A model generated the notes under the pieces. It saw only the letters and a program-made list of their open reading frames with translations. It did no database searches and was not told where the DNA came from. A stretch of DNA of 64,000 nt from Lentzea kentuckyensis (GTDB taxonomy: Bacteria; Actinomycetota; Actinomycetes; Mycobacteriales; Pseudonocardiaceae), in assembly GCF_002150765.1 (NCBI RefSeq), contig NZ_MUYM01000102.1, forward strand, positions 18,711 to 82,710. The letters are read 5' to 3'. Both the position numbers and the translations under genes were made by a program. Shown here piece after piece: positions 27,872-37,145 of this stretch; within the stretch, counting starts at the first letter, position 1; each line of letters starts with the position of its first letter.

Positions 27872-28650
27872 CCTACGTCCTGACCGACTCGGCGACGATG
27901 GTGCGCCGCAACCTCAAGCGGATGATCCGCTACCCGTCCATGACGTTCCAGCTGCTGATCATGCCGGTCGTCTTCCTGCTGCTGTTCGTCTACGTCTTCG
28001 GCGGCACGCTCGGCGCCGGCCTCGGCGGACCCTCCGGCGGCCGCGCGGAGTACCTGAACTACGTGACGCCGACGATCATCCTGATGGCGATCACCGCGGC
28101 GGTGCAGGGCACGAGCATCTCGATCGCGATGGACATGACCGAGGGGGTCGTGGACCGCTTCCGCACCATGGCGATCGCCCGCGTGTCCGTCCTGACCGGA
28201 CACGTGGTCGGCAGCCTGGTGCAGACGGTCCTCGCCATGACGTTCGTCTTCGGTGTCGCGGTGGCGATCGGCTTCCGGCCGCAGGCGAGCTTCGTCGAGT
28301 GGCTGGCGATCGCCGGACTGCTGGTGGCCATGGCGTTCGCGCTCATCTGGTTCTCCGCGGCGCTGGGCCTCAAGAGCAAGTCCGTCGAGTCGTCGAGCAA
28401 CATCGGCCTGCCGCTGATCCTGCTTCCCTTCTTCGGCAACGGTTTCGTACCGACCGACTCGATGCCGACCGTGCTGCGCTGGTTCGCCGAGTACCAGCCG
28501 TTCACCCCGTTCATCGACGCTCTGCGCGGCCTGATGATGGGCACGCCGATCGGCAACAGCGGCTACATCGCGCTGGGCTGGTGCGTCGTCATCGGGTTCG
28601 GCGGCTACCTCTGGTCCAAGAAGCTCTTCAACCGCGAATCCACCCGCTGA
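27868..28650 (+). CDS. DrrB-like ABC-2 type permease
   Basis: A 260-residue membrane protein with six hydrophobic segments, starting with MIRYPSMTFQLLIMPVVFLLLFVYVFGG in outline (~22-48) and including the ABC-2 motif region VVDRFRTMAIAR (~95). It forms the membrane half of the exporter with the ATPase encoded by the overlapping gene upstream. The transported compound is unknown. The P450 gene follows after 14 bp, hinting that the transporter handles a product or substrate of that oxidase. Confidence 0.88.
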   Translation: MTYVLTDSATMVRRNLKRMIRYPSMTFQLLIMPVVFLLLFVYVFGGTLGAGLGGPSGGRAEYLNYVTPTIILMAITAAVQGTSISIAMDMTEGVVDRFRTMAIARVSVLTGHVVGSLVQTVLAMTFVFGVAVAIGFRPQASFVEWLAIAGLLVAMAFALIWFSAALGLKSKSVESSSNIGLPLILLPFFGNGFVPTDSMPTVLRWFAEYQPFTPFIDALRGLMMGTPIGNSGYIALGWCVVIGFGGYLWSKKLFNRESTR

Positions 28651-28664
28651 ACAGGAGAATCCCG

Positions 28665-29864
28665 ATGACCGTGCACGGCCTCCCGATGGACCGCGACGTC
28701 AGCCCGTTCGACCCGCCGAGCAAGATCACCGAGGTGCGCACGACCCGCCCGGTCAGCCCGATGCTCTTTCCCGACGGCCACGAGGGCTGGCTGATCACCG
28801 GGTACGACGCGGTGCGAACCGCCTTGGCGGACACCAGGTTCAGCAACCGCCAGGACCTCGGCATCCTGCACGTGCCGTTCCCGACCCCCGGCATGCCGGA
28901 GCAGACCGAACCGTCCCCGCAGACCCCGGGGCTGTTCATCAGCATGGACCCGCCGGACCACACCCGGTTGCGGCGCAAGCTCACCGGAGCCTTCACGGTC
29001 AAGCGCATGAAGGCGTTGGAAGAAGGCATCATCGAGATCACCGAACAGCAGCTCGACGCGCTGGCCAAGCTCACGCCGCCGGTCGACCTGGTGGCCGAGT
29101 TCGCGCTTCCGGTGCCGTCACTGGTGATCTGCGAGATCCTCGGAGTCCCTTACGCGGACCGGGAGACGTTCCAGGTCAACTCCTCCAAGTTCATGGAGCG
29201 GGAGGTGAACCTGGAGGACAAGATGGCCGCGTACATGGCGATGAACACGTTCCTGGCCGAACTGGTCGTCAGCAAGCGTGCCGAGCCCGCCGACGACCTG
29301 CTGTCCGACCTGGCCAAGGACGAGGACCTCAGCATCGAGGAACTCGTCGGCATGGCGTTCCTGTTGCTGCTCGCCGGCTTCGAGACGACCGCGAACATGT
29401 TGGCGCTGGGCACTTTCGCGTTGCTGGAGCACCCGGACCAGCTGGCCGAACTGCGGGCGAACCCCGAGCTGATCCCGGACGCGGTGGAAGAACTGTTGCG
29501 GTACCTGGCGGTCGGCGACATCTTCTTCCGCTACGCCTCGGAGGACATCGAGTTCTTCGGGGAGACGATCCGCGAGGGCTCGACGGTCATCCTGTCGCTG
29601 CTGGCGGGCAACCACGACCCGGAGCGCTACGAGCAGCCGGACACGTTGGACGTGCACCGCAACGCCCGTGGGCACCTGGCGTTCGGGCACGGGGTGCACC
29701 AGTGTCTCGGCCAGCAGTTGGCCCGCATCGAGATGCGTGCCGGGTTCGAGGGGCTGCTGCGCCGGTTCCCGGCGCTGGAACTCGCTGTGCCCGCCCGTGA
29801 AGTGAAGCTCCGCACGGACATGAACATCTACGGCGTGCACGCCCTGCCGGTCACCTGGGCGTGA
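28665..29864 (+). CDS. Cytochrome P450
   Basis: A 399-residue bacterial class I P450. The I-helix AGFETT is at ~237, the K-helix ExxR (EELLR) at ~275, and the haem loop FGHGVHQCLG has its ligand Cys at ~347, followed by ARIEMR. N-terminal features (ITGYDAVRTALADTRFSN) match CYP105/CYP107-like families. It needs a ferredoxin and reductase, neither encoded here. It begins 14 bp after the ABC permease, preceded by AGGAG, as the last gene of the RHH-DUF4097-ABC operon, and ends at a strong terminator. Confidence 0.9.
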   Translation: MTVHGLPMDRDVSPFDPPSKITEVRTTRPVSPMLFPDGHEGWLITGYDAVRTALADTRFSNRQDLGILHVPFPTPGMPEQTEPSPQTPGLFISMDPPDHTRLRRKLTGAFTVKRMKALEEGIIEITEQQLDALAKLTPPVDLVAEFALPVPSLVICEILGVPYADRETFQVNSSKFMEREVNLEDKMAAYMAMNTFLAELVVSKRAEPADDLLSDLAKDEDLSIEELVGMAFLLLLAGFETTANMLALGTFALLEHPDQLAELRANPELIPDAVEELLRYLAVGDIFFRYASEDIEFFGETIREGSTVILSLLAGNHDPERYEQPDTLDVHRNARGHLAFGHGVHQCLGQQLARIEMRAGFEGLLRRFPALELAVPAREVKLRTDMNIYGVHALPVTWA

Positions 29865-29868
29865 CGCG

Positions 29869-29897
29869 AGGCCGGGTGCACCATGGGCACCCGGCCT
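29869..29897. terminator. Bidirectional terminator between P450 and SDR genes
   Basis: AGGCCGGGTGC pairs perfectly with GCACCCGGCCT around a seven-base loop. It begins five bases after the P450 stop and lies 30 bases beyond the convergent SDR stop, so it can serve both genes. A short direct repeat (TCAGACGGTGAA, twice) lies between it and the SDR. Confidence 0.65.
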
Positions 29898-29926
29898 GCG
29901 CGGCCGTGAATTTCAGACGGTGAATC

Positions 29927-30628
29927 TCAGACGGTGAAGCCGCCGTCAGCGTTGATGCTCGCGCCGGTGACGTACGCACCGGCATCGCCCGCCAACGCTG
30001 CCACCAGTTCCGCGATCTCCTCCGGCTGTCCGTAACGACCCAACGCGGTCAGCCCGCGAATGGTGTCCGCCATCGGCCCGTCCGCCGGGTTCATGTCCGT
30101 GTCGGTGGGACCGGGGTTCACGATGTTCGCGGTGATGCCCCGCGGCCCCAGTTCCCGCGCAAGTCCTTTGGTCATCCCGATCAGCGCCGTCTTGCTCGCC
30201 GAGTACAGGGCGAAACCGGGGAACGGCGCGTACACCGCGACATTGCTGCCGATGCTGATGATGCGCCCGCCCTCACGCATGTGCCGTGCCGCCGCGCGCG
30301 CCGCGAGGAACGGCGCCCGCACGTTCACGGCCATCGTGTGGTCGAACTCTTCTCTCCCAAGGTCTTCCAGCGGTCCTACCTGGAACACGCCCGCGTTGTT
30401 CACGAGCACGTCGAGCCTGCCGAACTCGGCGGCGGTCTCGTCCACCGCCGTGACAACGGCATCGGGGTCGGCGCTGTCGGCCTGGATCGCGAACACGTTG
30501 TCCGGCTTGGTGTTCTGGTACGTGACCGCGACCTGTGCGCCGAGTGCGGCGAGCTTCGCCGCCACCGCCGCCCCGATGCCGCGGCTCCCGCCGGTGACGA
30601 GAGCCGCTTTCCCCTCAAGTGATCCCAT
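29927..30628 (-). CDS. SDR family NAD(P)-dependent oxidoreductase
   Basis: A 233-residue classical short-chain dehydrogenase: TGGSRGIG (~13-20) for nucleotide binding, NNAGV (~76-80), Ser in IISIGSNVA (~133) and YSASK (~147-151) as the catalytic Tyr/Lys. The C-terminal VTGASINADGGFTV is typical of FabG-like members. The Arg in GSRG favours NADP(H). It is a single gene between convergent partners, and its substrate is not predictable. Confidence 0.88.
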   Translation of the reverse strand: MGSLEGKAALVTGGSRGIGAAVAAKLAALGAQVAVTYQNTKPDNVFAIQADSADPDAVVTAVDETAAEFGRLDVLVNNAGVFQVGPLEDLGREEFDHTMAVNVRAPFLAARAAARHMREGGRIISIGSNVAVYAPFPGFALYSASKTALIGMTKGLARELGPRGITANIVNPGPTDTDMNPADGPMADTIRGLTALGRYGQPEEIAELVAALAGDAGAYVTGASINADGGFTV

Positions 30629-30679
30629 GCCTTTCAGCCTGGCGAACTGCTCGCCGGGGTGCTGGCGGGAATCAGACCG

Positions 30680-32554
30680 TCAGTTCGCACCTCGGGTGTA
30701 CGCCCACGCCGTGCGGTTGAGGGAGTCCTCGATCCCGCTGAAACCCTCGTTGGGGTTGAGGACGTCCTCCTGGAAGTCGACGTCGATGTCGTCCGCGGTG
30801 CCGCCGATGCCGTCCGGTCCGACCCCGAACATGCCCTTCGGGTTGCCGCCCTGGTCCATGATGCTGTCCAGTGCGTTGAACTGGTCCTGGTGCCAGCTGC
30901 CGGACATGTGCCCTGCCTCGTGGGCGGTGATGTTGCCGATCGCCCGGCCGATGAACGGGATCTTGGCGCTGGCCGGGGTGAGGTAGGTGTTCAGGGAGGT
31001 GCGGGACTGGCCGGCGGGCAGGCTGAGAACGTCCAGCAGCACCAGCGCGGTCTCCTCCTTGCCGAAGTTGCCCGCGTCGATCGACTGCGCGATGCCGACG
31101 GTCTGGATGCCGGACTCGGCGATCGAACCGCCGACGACCACCCTGCTGACGTTCGGCTGTCCCCACGGGTCGGCGTGGTCGCGGCTGTTGAGGACGCGCA
31201 CGGCGAACCGCCGGTTGGTGCCGTTCGCGGCGAGGTCGTGCTCGATGTTCTCGCGCACGGTCGCGACCACGTTGTCGATCACCGCGTTCTCGTCGGCGTC
31301 GGTGAGACCCCAGCCGGGCAGGAACTTCCTGAGCGGTGAGAGGTCGCGGTTGCCGGCCGGGTCGACCCCGAAGATCCGGGTGTTGACCCGTGCGCCGTTG
31401 AAGTCGAGGAAGATCGTCAGCACCTCGGGCCGCTGGTTGAGCTCCGAGCCGGGACGGTAGGCCTCGACGGTGACGTCGTAGCGGCCCTCGCCGTTCTCGA
31501 CGCCGACGGTGTAGCGGCCGTCCTTGGGCGCCACGAAGTCCGCGACGGCGTTGCCACCGGCGGGCATCGGGGAGTTCTCGGCGTACAGGAAGCTGAAGTC
31601 CTGCGACGAACCGAAGACCTCGCGTCCGGCCGGGTCGTGGATGACGACCCTGGTCGCCTTGCCCGCCGCCGAAGCGCCGAGCACGTCACCCGCCTTCAGG
31701 TCGACGGAGAAGTGGTCGCTGTCGCCCTGGCCGTCGCCGGTCGCGATGGTCAGGTCGTACGGGCCCTCGGTGAGGACCCGCTTGCCGGTGCCCGGCGTCA
31801 TCGGGTCGCTCGGGAGCCCGCCGGGGCCGGACGCGGCGACCATGACGTAGGAGTTCGCGCCCGGCGGTACGTAGACCTGCAGCCTGCTGTCGGTGCTGCC
31901 GGAGAGGTTGTCGTGCTGGCCCATCAGCTGGCCGGTCTCGTCGTACGCGGCGAGCAGCGTGTCCAGGTCACCGGTCGGCGTGTTCGTCTCGACGGTCGCG
32001 AACAGCCCGGTCGTGCCGCCGGTGAGCTTGTAGAAGTCGTGGTCGCCGGAGCCGTCGCCCGCGCTGCCGTACGGGCCGTCACCGATCGTGCCGCTGGTGC
32101 GCACGGCCTTGCCACGCGCGGGCACGCCGGTGTCGCTGCCGAGCGGGATCGCGTCGTTGACCTCGGCGAACGGCGGCACCACCGGGATCGTGGGGTCGCT
32201 CGCGAGATCACCGGTGAGCGTGAGCTTCGGGTTCTTGCCCCGGCCGGTGCCGAACCCGGCCACGTGCTCGGCCGAGGTCGGCGTGTCGTTGCCGCCCTGC
32301 GTGCCGGCGGCTTCCTTCTCGCTGTACGTCAACGGCTGGCCCGCGGTCTTCGCCTTACCGGCCACGCGTGACTGCTTGCGCGACTCCCGGTTGCGGTGCA
32401 CCGCGGCCCAGTCGACCTGGGCCTCGGCCGGCAGGAAGGCCAGCATCGGATCGGGCTGGCTGACCTGCGGCGACGGCTCGGCGGCGGACTGGCCGCCCAC
32501 CACGAGTGACAACGCCACCCCTGCGGAGAGCACGCCAAAGAGATGTTTGCGCAT
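30680..32554 (-). CDS. Secreted zinc metalloprotease (metzincin) with pre-peptidase-like domains
   Basis: A 624-residue protein with a signal peptide (MRKHLFGVLSAGVALSLVVGG). Two beta-sandwich regions resembling bacterial pre-peptidase C-terminal (PPC) domains lie at ~145-270 and ~280-370 (DHDFYKLTG, LFATVET, LDTLLAAYD). The catalytic part carries the metzincin zinc site HEAGHMSGSWH (~547-557), followed by SIMDQGG, a Met-turn candidate. It is likely an extracellular protease. GGGGGAA precedes ATG 32554. It is a monocistronic gene on the minus strand. Confidence 0.8.
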   Translation of the reverse strand: MRKHLFGVLSAGVALSLVVGGQSAAEPSPQVSQPDPMLAFLPAEAQVDWAAVHRNRESRKQSRVAGKAKTAGQPLTYSEKEAAGTQGGNDTPTSAEHVAGFGTGRGKNPKLTLTGDLASDPTIPVVPPFAEVNDAIPLGSDTGVPARGKAVRTSGTIGDGPYGSAGDGSGDHDFYKLTGGTTGLFATVETNTPTGDLDTLLAAYDETGQLMGQHDNLSGSTDSRLQVYVPPGANSYVMVAASGPGGLPSDPMTPGTGKRVLTEGPYDLTIATGDGQGDSDHFSVDLKAGDVLGASAAGKATRVVIHDPAGREVFGSSQDFSFLYAENSPMPAGGNAVADFVAPKDGRYTVGVENGEGRYDVTVEAYRPGSELNQRPEVLTIFLDFNGARVNTRIFGVDPAGNRDLSPLRKFLPGWGLTDADENAVIDNVVATVRENIEHDLAANGTNRRFAVRVLNSRDHADPWGQPNVSRVVVGGSIAESGIQTVGIAQSIDAGNFGKEETALVLLDVLSLPAGQSRTSLNTYLTPASAKIPFIGRAIGNITAHEAGHMSGSWHQDQFNALDSIMDQGGNPKGMFGVGPDGIGGTADDIDVDFQEDVLNPNEGFSGIEDSLNRTAWAYTRGAN

Positions 32555-32661
32555 ATGAAGTTCCCCCAGATCGCTCTAGAACCCGAGGAAACCAGTGCCG
32601 CGCGCCGTGGACGAGCGTTTTGACGATCCTTTGTCCACTTTCGGACAATCGCTGCCTGAGG

Positions 32662-33648
32662 TCAGACGGTGGCCTTGGCGCGCAACGGCGCCGCTGCCTC
32701 GTGCAGGTGCTGCAGCACGTACCCGTACGAGCGGAACAGCCCGCACTGCGCGTAGGAGATCCCGCGCTGCGTGCAGAACTCGCTCACGATCACCTGTGCG
32801 TGCCGCAGGTGCGGCCGCGGCATGCTCGGGAACAGGTGGTGCTCGATCTGGTAGTTCAGCCCGCCGAGCAGGAAGTCCACGAACCAGCCGCCGCGCACGT
32901 TGCGTGACGTGAGCACCTGCTTGCGCAGGAAGTCGAGCGTGTGCCCGGCCGAGAGCACCGGCATGCCCTTGTGGTTGGGGGCGAACGAGCACCCCATGTA
33001 GAGGCCGAACACGCACTGGTGGACCAGGACGAACGCGACGGCGTAGACGGGGGAGAGCACCCAGAACACCACGCCGAGGTACACCAGGACGTTCGCGATC
33101 ATCAGGTACCGCTCGCGGCCGGAGTGCCTGATCGAATGCCAGTGCAGCGCATAGCCTTCGAGCAGCAACAACGGGAAGAACAGGTACGCCTGGCGTGCCG
33201 CGATCCACCGCAGTGGGCCGCGCTTGGCCACGCTCTGCTTCTGCGTGAACGCCAGCACCGTGATGTCGACGTCCGGGTCCTCGTCCTCGTGGTTCGGGTT
33301 CGCGTGGTGGCGGTTGTGCTTGCTGACCCACCAGTCGTAGCTGACCCCGACGATTCCGCTGTGCACGTAACCGAAGATCTCGTTCCACTTGCGGGACGCG
33401 AAGATCTGCTTGTGGCCGGCGTCGTGGCCGATGAACGCGAGCTGCGTGGTCATCACCGCCAGCGCGACCGCCACCGCGAGCTGCCACCACGAGTCACCGA
33501 GCAGCGCGAACGCCACCCACGCCCCCGCGTAGGCCGCGAGGTTCACCCCGACGCGGAAGTAGTAGTACCCGCGTCGCCGTTCGAGCAGACCGGCCTGCTT
33601 GATCAGGACGGAAAGCTGGGCGAAGTCGCTCGCCTGCCGAAGCACCAT
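32662..33648 (-). CDS. Fatty acid desaturase (membrane di-iron), paralogue 1
   Basis: A 328-residue integral membrane desaturase. The three histidine boxes are HDAGH (~70), HNRHH (~107) and QIEHH (~273), with hydrophobic pairs between them. The third box with Gln in place of the first His is typical of front-end/acyl-CoA or acyl-lipid desaturases. ATG 33646-33648 is chosen because it starts at the conserved N-terminus (ASDFAQLSVLIKQAGLLERR); longer frames add unlikely sequence. A close paralogue lies at 42.4-43.4 kb. Electrons come from a ferredoxin/reductase not encoded here. Confidence 0.88.
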   Translation of the reverse strand: MVLRQASDFAQLSVLIKQAGLLERRRGYYYFRVGVNLAAYAGAWVAFALLGDSWWQLAVAVALAVMTTQLAFIGHDAGHKQIFASRKWNEIFGYVHSGIVGVSYDWWVSKHNRHHANPNHEDEDPDVDITVLAFTQKQSVAKRGPLRWIAARQAYLFFPLLLLEGYALHWHSIRHSGRERYLMIANVLVYLGVVFWVLSPVYAVAFVLVHQCVFGLYMGCSFAPNHKGMPVLSAGHTLDFLRKQVLTSRNVRGGWFVDFLLGGLNYQIEHHLFPSMPRPHLRHAQVIVSEFCTQRGISYAQCGLFRSYGYVLQHLHEAAAPLRAKATV

Positions 33649-33858
33649 TCGCGCAGAATGCCAGATCCCCTCCACATGGCAATGCACGCGTGATGAAGTC
33701 GCCGCGAACCGCGCGCGTCGGCCCGGCTCCGACACGATGGAGTGATCATGATCCACATCTCCGGCGAGCCGCTCGCACGCGCCAGGGCCGGTGAGGTCCA
33801 GTGCTGCCGCATGAGCCCGCCCGGACGCGGGCTCGATCCGTAGAGAGGACCAGAAGTC

Positions 33859-35016
33859 GTGGTCGACCACACGACCGTGCTCATCGCGGGCGCGGGGCCG
33901 GCGGGGCTCGTCTTGGGCAACCTGTTACGCGCCGAGGGGATCGACACCCTCATCGTCGAGCGGGCGAGCCGGGAGCAGGTGCAGACCAGGGCGAGGGCGG
34001 GGTTCCTCGGTCCGAACAGCGCCAGGGTGCTTTCGCAGCACGGTCTCGGCGCCGGGATGCTCCACAAAGGACGTTCGCACGGCATCTGCGCGTTCCGCGG
34101 TGCGGACGGCGAGTTCGAGCTGGACTACTCCCTGCTCGGCAGGGGCGAGGTGCACACCGTCTACCCGCAGCAGGACCTCGTCACCGACCTGATCGCCGAG
34201 TACCTGGACCGGGGCGGGGACATCAGGTTCGGCGTCACCGTCACCGACGTCGATCCGCACACCGCGACGATCCGTTACCGGGACGCGAACGGTTCGGGAG
34301 AGGTCACCGGCCGGTTCCTCGCCGGGTGCGACGGGAGCAACGGGATCACCCGCACGGCCGTTCCTGAAGATTTTGGCAGGCGGCACACCCAGGACCACGG
34401 CATCAGCTGGCTGGCCGTGCTCGCGGAGGCCCCGCAGAGCATGGCCGCGGTCACCTACGCCATCCACGACGACGGGTTCGCGGGCCACATGGCGCGCAGC
34501 CCCGAGGTGACGCGGTACTACCTCCAGGTCACTCCCGGCGACGACCCGGAGACCTGGACGGACGAACGGATCTGGGCCGCACTGGACACCCGGATGCGCA
34601 CCGATGAGTTCGGGCAGCTCAAACAGGGCCCGATCAGCGAACGCCGGATCGTGCGCCTGCGGTCCGAGGTCGTCGACCCGATCCAGCACGACAGGCTGTT
34701 CCTCGTCGGTGACGCGGCCAGCCTGATCAGCCCGTCCGCCGCCAAGGGCGCCAATCTGGCGATCATGGAGGCCGAAGTGCTCTCCCGCGCCCTCGTCGAC
34801 GCCATCACCCGTGCCGACGAGCAAGCGCTGACCTCGTACTCGTCCACCTGCCTGCCCCGCGTCTGGCGGGCGCAGGAGTTCTCGCGCTGGATGATCGATC
34901 TCCTGCACAGCCCGGACGACGACTTCCACCGCGCACTGCGACGCGCCCGGCTCGACAGCCTGCGCGACTGCCGCGCCCACCAGAACTTCTTCGCCGAGCA
35001 CTACGTCGGCATCTGA
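33859..35016 (+). CDS. FAD-dependent aromatic hydroxylase (4-hydroxybenzoate 3-monooxygenase-like)
   Basis: A 385-residue flavoprotein monooxygenase: GAGPAGLVLGNLLRAEGID (Rossmann FAD site, ~10-28), GCDGSNGITR (DG motif, ~155) and FLVGDAASLISPSAAKGANLAI (GD motif with the PobA-type P-x-x-A-K-G-x-N, ~285-305). It uses NAD(P)H and O2 to hydroxylate a phenol. It is followed after 20 bp by a fused O-methyltransferase gene, so the pair may hydroxylate and then methylate an aromatic ring, possibly in a small biosynthetic route rather than plain catabolism. GTG 33859 follows GAGAGGA. Confidence 0.82.
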   Translation: MVDHTTVLIAGAGPAGLVLGNLLRAEGIDTLIVERASREQVQTRARAGFLGPNSARVLSQHGLGAGMLHKGRSHGICAFRGADGEFELDYSLLGRGEVHTVYPQQDLVTDLIAEYLDRGGDIRFGVTVTDVDPHTATIRYRDANGSGEVTGRFLAGCDGSNGITRTAVPEDFGRRHTQDHGISWLAVLAEAPQSMAAVTYAIHDDGFAGHMARSPEVTRYYLQVTPGDDPETWTDERIWAALDTRMRTDEFGQLKQGPISERRIVRLRSEVVDPIQHDRLFLVGDAASLISPSAAKGANLAIMEAEVLSRALVDAITRADEQALTSYSSTCLPRVWRAQEFSRWMIDLLHSPDDDFHRALRRARLDSLRDCRAHQNFFAEHYVGI

Positions 35017-35036
35017 GCTCTAGGAACAACATCACC

Positions 35037-36695
35037 ATGATCTCGACCCAAACACGCACGCCGGTCCTCGCCGAGGCCGACCTCGACCGCCTCACCGCGG
35101 CGATGGCCCTGCTGGGCGCGCACGACACCCACTCGGCGCTCGCGAACGCGGTGCCGGCACTGGACGACGAGCAGCGCGCGGCCGTGACGCGGCACGCGAG
35201 CCTCGACCACGTGGCGTTGCTGATCTTCCCGGAAACCCTCGTGGGCCTCGCGGACGAACTCGTGCGGCACGGCATCGAGGTCGGCACGATGACACCCAGC
35301 GTGGTGGTGCGAGAACGGTTGAGCACCAGATACTCGGTGCCCGTCGCGGACCTGAAGGTCGGCATCCTGCGCGCCCCCGTCTCCGACCGCAACGGCTGGC
35401 CGTGCGAACTGGAGATCTTCGTGATGGTGACGCCGCCGTCGCTCGCGCACATCGCCGAGGACGAACGCCGGCACGAACGCGAGAACCACGTCGCCCTGGC
35501 CGTCCGCCGCCCGGATCCGGTGCTGCTGCGCGGTTTGCGCACGATGATCACCGGTGTGATGCGGCCGGACGGCGGCGGTTACAACGGCTACGAGAACAAC
35601 ACCGTGCTCTACTTCCGCGACGCGCACTGCGCCGACCCGGCGTTCCGCCGCCTGGAGCTGATCGCCAGCGGCCGGTTCCCGCAGCTGCAGGCCACCCACC
35701 AGCGCGAGTCGTGCGCCGGCACCGAACTGCTGCGCCTGCTGACCGGCGCGTGGGCCACGCAGGCCATCGCGACCGCGGCCGAGCTGAGGCTCCTCGACCA
35801 CCTCGCGACGGTGCCCGACCTGACGGCGCTGGCCCGCGTCACCGGCACCGAACCCCAAAGCCTGGCAAGGCTTCTGCGCTACCTCACCGCGCTCGGCGTC
35901 GTCCACACGTCCGGCGAACGGCACAGCCTGACCGACCTCGGCGAACTGCTGCGCTCGGACCTGACGGGTTCGATGCGCCCGCTCGCCCTGATGTACGGCG
36001 GCCCGTTCTACCGTTCGTTCGCCGAGCTCACCGAGGCCATCCGCAGCGGCGAGGAGTCCTACGCCAAGGCGTTCGGCGCCCACCACTTCGCGCACATGGC
36101 CGGCGACCCGGCGCTGTCCGAGCTGTTCCACGGCTCCATGGCCGCGAGCAACGCCATGTTCACCGGCGTCACCAAGGTCATCGACTTCTCGGGCGCCCGC
36201 ACCGTCGTGGACGTGGCCGGCGGCAACGGCGAGCTGCTGTCCCGCGTCCTGCACGCCAACCCGTCGCTGCACGGCGTGCTCCTGGACCTCCCGAACGCCC
36301 TCGCCTCCGCCGAGCCCCGGCTCGCCGAGCTGGCCGGCCGCGTCACCCTGGTTCCCGGTGACTTCACCCGTTCCGTCCCCGCCACCGGCGACATCTACCT
36401 GCTGTCCCGCGTGTTGCACGACTGGGACGACCAGCAGTGCCGCACGATCCTGGCGACGTGCGCGCGGAACATGCCCGCGCACGCCGAGCTGCTGGTGATC
36501 GAGCGCCTGCTGCCCGAGGCCGGTGACGTGGACTCCCTCGCCATCCCGTGGGACATCCACATGCTCTGCAACACGGGCGGCCGCGAACGCACCGAGTCGC
36601 ACTACAGCGCCCTGCTGGCGGAAGCGGGCTTCGAACTGGTCGAAACCCGCGCCCTGCCACTGGACGCGCACGTGATGCGAGCCCGGCGCCGCTGA
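35037..36695 (+). CDS. O-methyltransferase with an extra N-terminal domain
   Basis: A 552-residue protein. Residues ~220-550 are a complete plant/actinomycete-type O-methyltransferase: dimerisation helices (LLRLLTGAWATQAIATAAEL), SAM site VVDVAGGNGELL (~382-393), LSRVLHDWDDQQC with the catalytic His, and GGRERTESHYSALLAEAGF. Residues ~1-205 form an additional domain (ASLDHVALLIFPETL, RYSVPVADLKVGILRAP, CELEIFVMV) that I do not recognise. Family members usually have ~340 residues, so this is a fusion. It follows the PobA-like hydroxylase by 20 bp and probably methylates its product. Confidence 0.75.
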   Translation: MISTQTRTPVLAEADLDRLTAAMALLGAHDTHSALANAVPALDDEQRAAVTRHASLDHVALLIFPETLVGLADELVRHGIEVGTMTPSVVVRERLSTRYSVPVADLKVGILRAPVSDRNGWPCELEIFVMVTPPSLAHIAEDERRHERENHVALAVRRPDPVLLRGLRTMITGVMRPDGGGYNGYENNTVLYFRDAHCADPAFRRLELIASGRFPQLQATHQRESCAGTELLRLLTGAWATQAIATAAELRLLDHLATVPDLTALARVTGTEPQSLARLLRYLTALGVVHTSGERHSLTDLGELLRSDLTGSMRPLALMYGGPFYRSFAELTEAIRSGEESYAKAFGAHHFAHMAGDPALSELFHGSMAASNAMFTGVTKVIDFSGARTVVDVAGGNGELLSRVLHANPSLHGVLLDLPNALASAEPRLAELAGRVTLVPGDFTRSVPATGDIYLLSRVLHDWDDQQCRTILATCARNMPAHAELLVIERLLPEAGDVDSLAIPWDIHMLCNTGGRERTESHYSALLAEAGFELVETRALPLDAHVMRARRR

Positions 36696-36713
36696 GGTTC
36701 GTGCTGCCTGGTC

Positions 36714-37070
36714 TCAGTCCTGCCACGAGACCAGGCAGAACGGATGCCCGGCGGGGTCCGCGTAGACGTGGAACACGTCGCTCCCGCCTTCGAGCCGTGT
36801 CGCGCCCAGCGCCAGCACCTTCTCACCGGCCACGCCGAGGTCGTCGACACGCACGTCGAAGTGCATGGTCGCCGACTCCTCCGGCCACTTCGGCGGTTGC
36901 CAGTGCTCGACCCGCGCGAACGCCACGCCGGAGCGGTCGGGGGCGTCTCCGATGACGACCCAGCCGGGTTCGTCCTGCACCCGGACCATCCCGAGCAACT
37001 TCTCGTAGAACTTCGCGAGGCCCCGCGGGTCAGGGCAGTCGATCACCAGGCCGTGCCAACGTCCGATCAT
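36714..37070 (-). CDS. VOC family (glyoxalase-like) protein
   Basis: A 118-residue protein starting at ATG 37068-37070 (MIGRWHGLVIDCPDP). It shows the two beta-alpha-beta-beta-beta units of the vicinal oxygen chelate fold, with DPRGLAKFYEKLLG early and VYADPAGHPFCLVSW at the end, the glyoxalase/bleomycin-resistance ending. His and Glu residues that could bind metal are present, but no specific function can be assigned. It is convergent with the methyltransferase gene. Confidence 0.82.
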   Translation of the reverse strand: MIGRWHGLVIDCPDPRGLAKFYEKLLGMVRVQDEPGWVVIGDAPDRSGVAFARVEHWQPPKWPEESATMHFDVRVDDLGVAGEKVLALGATRLEGGSDVFHVYADPAGHPFCLVSWQD

Positions 37071-37145
37071 GCGCGGGAGCGTGGCACCGCATGCGGACAA
37101 CGGCTGTCCTGATCGACGCGGAGGTGGACGAGCTCATCAGCCAGG

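Noticed and set aside
33859..36695. A complete natural-product gene cluster around the hydroxylase and fused methyltransferase
   Set aside because: No polyketide synthase, peptide synthetase, terpene cyclase or RiPP enzyme is present in the surrounding sequence. The two genes alone do not make a cluster.
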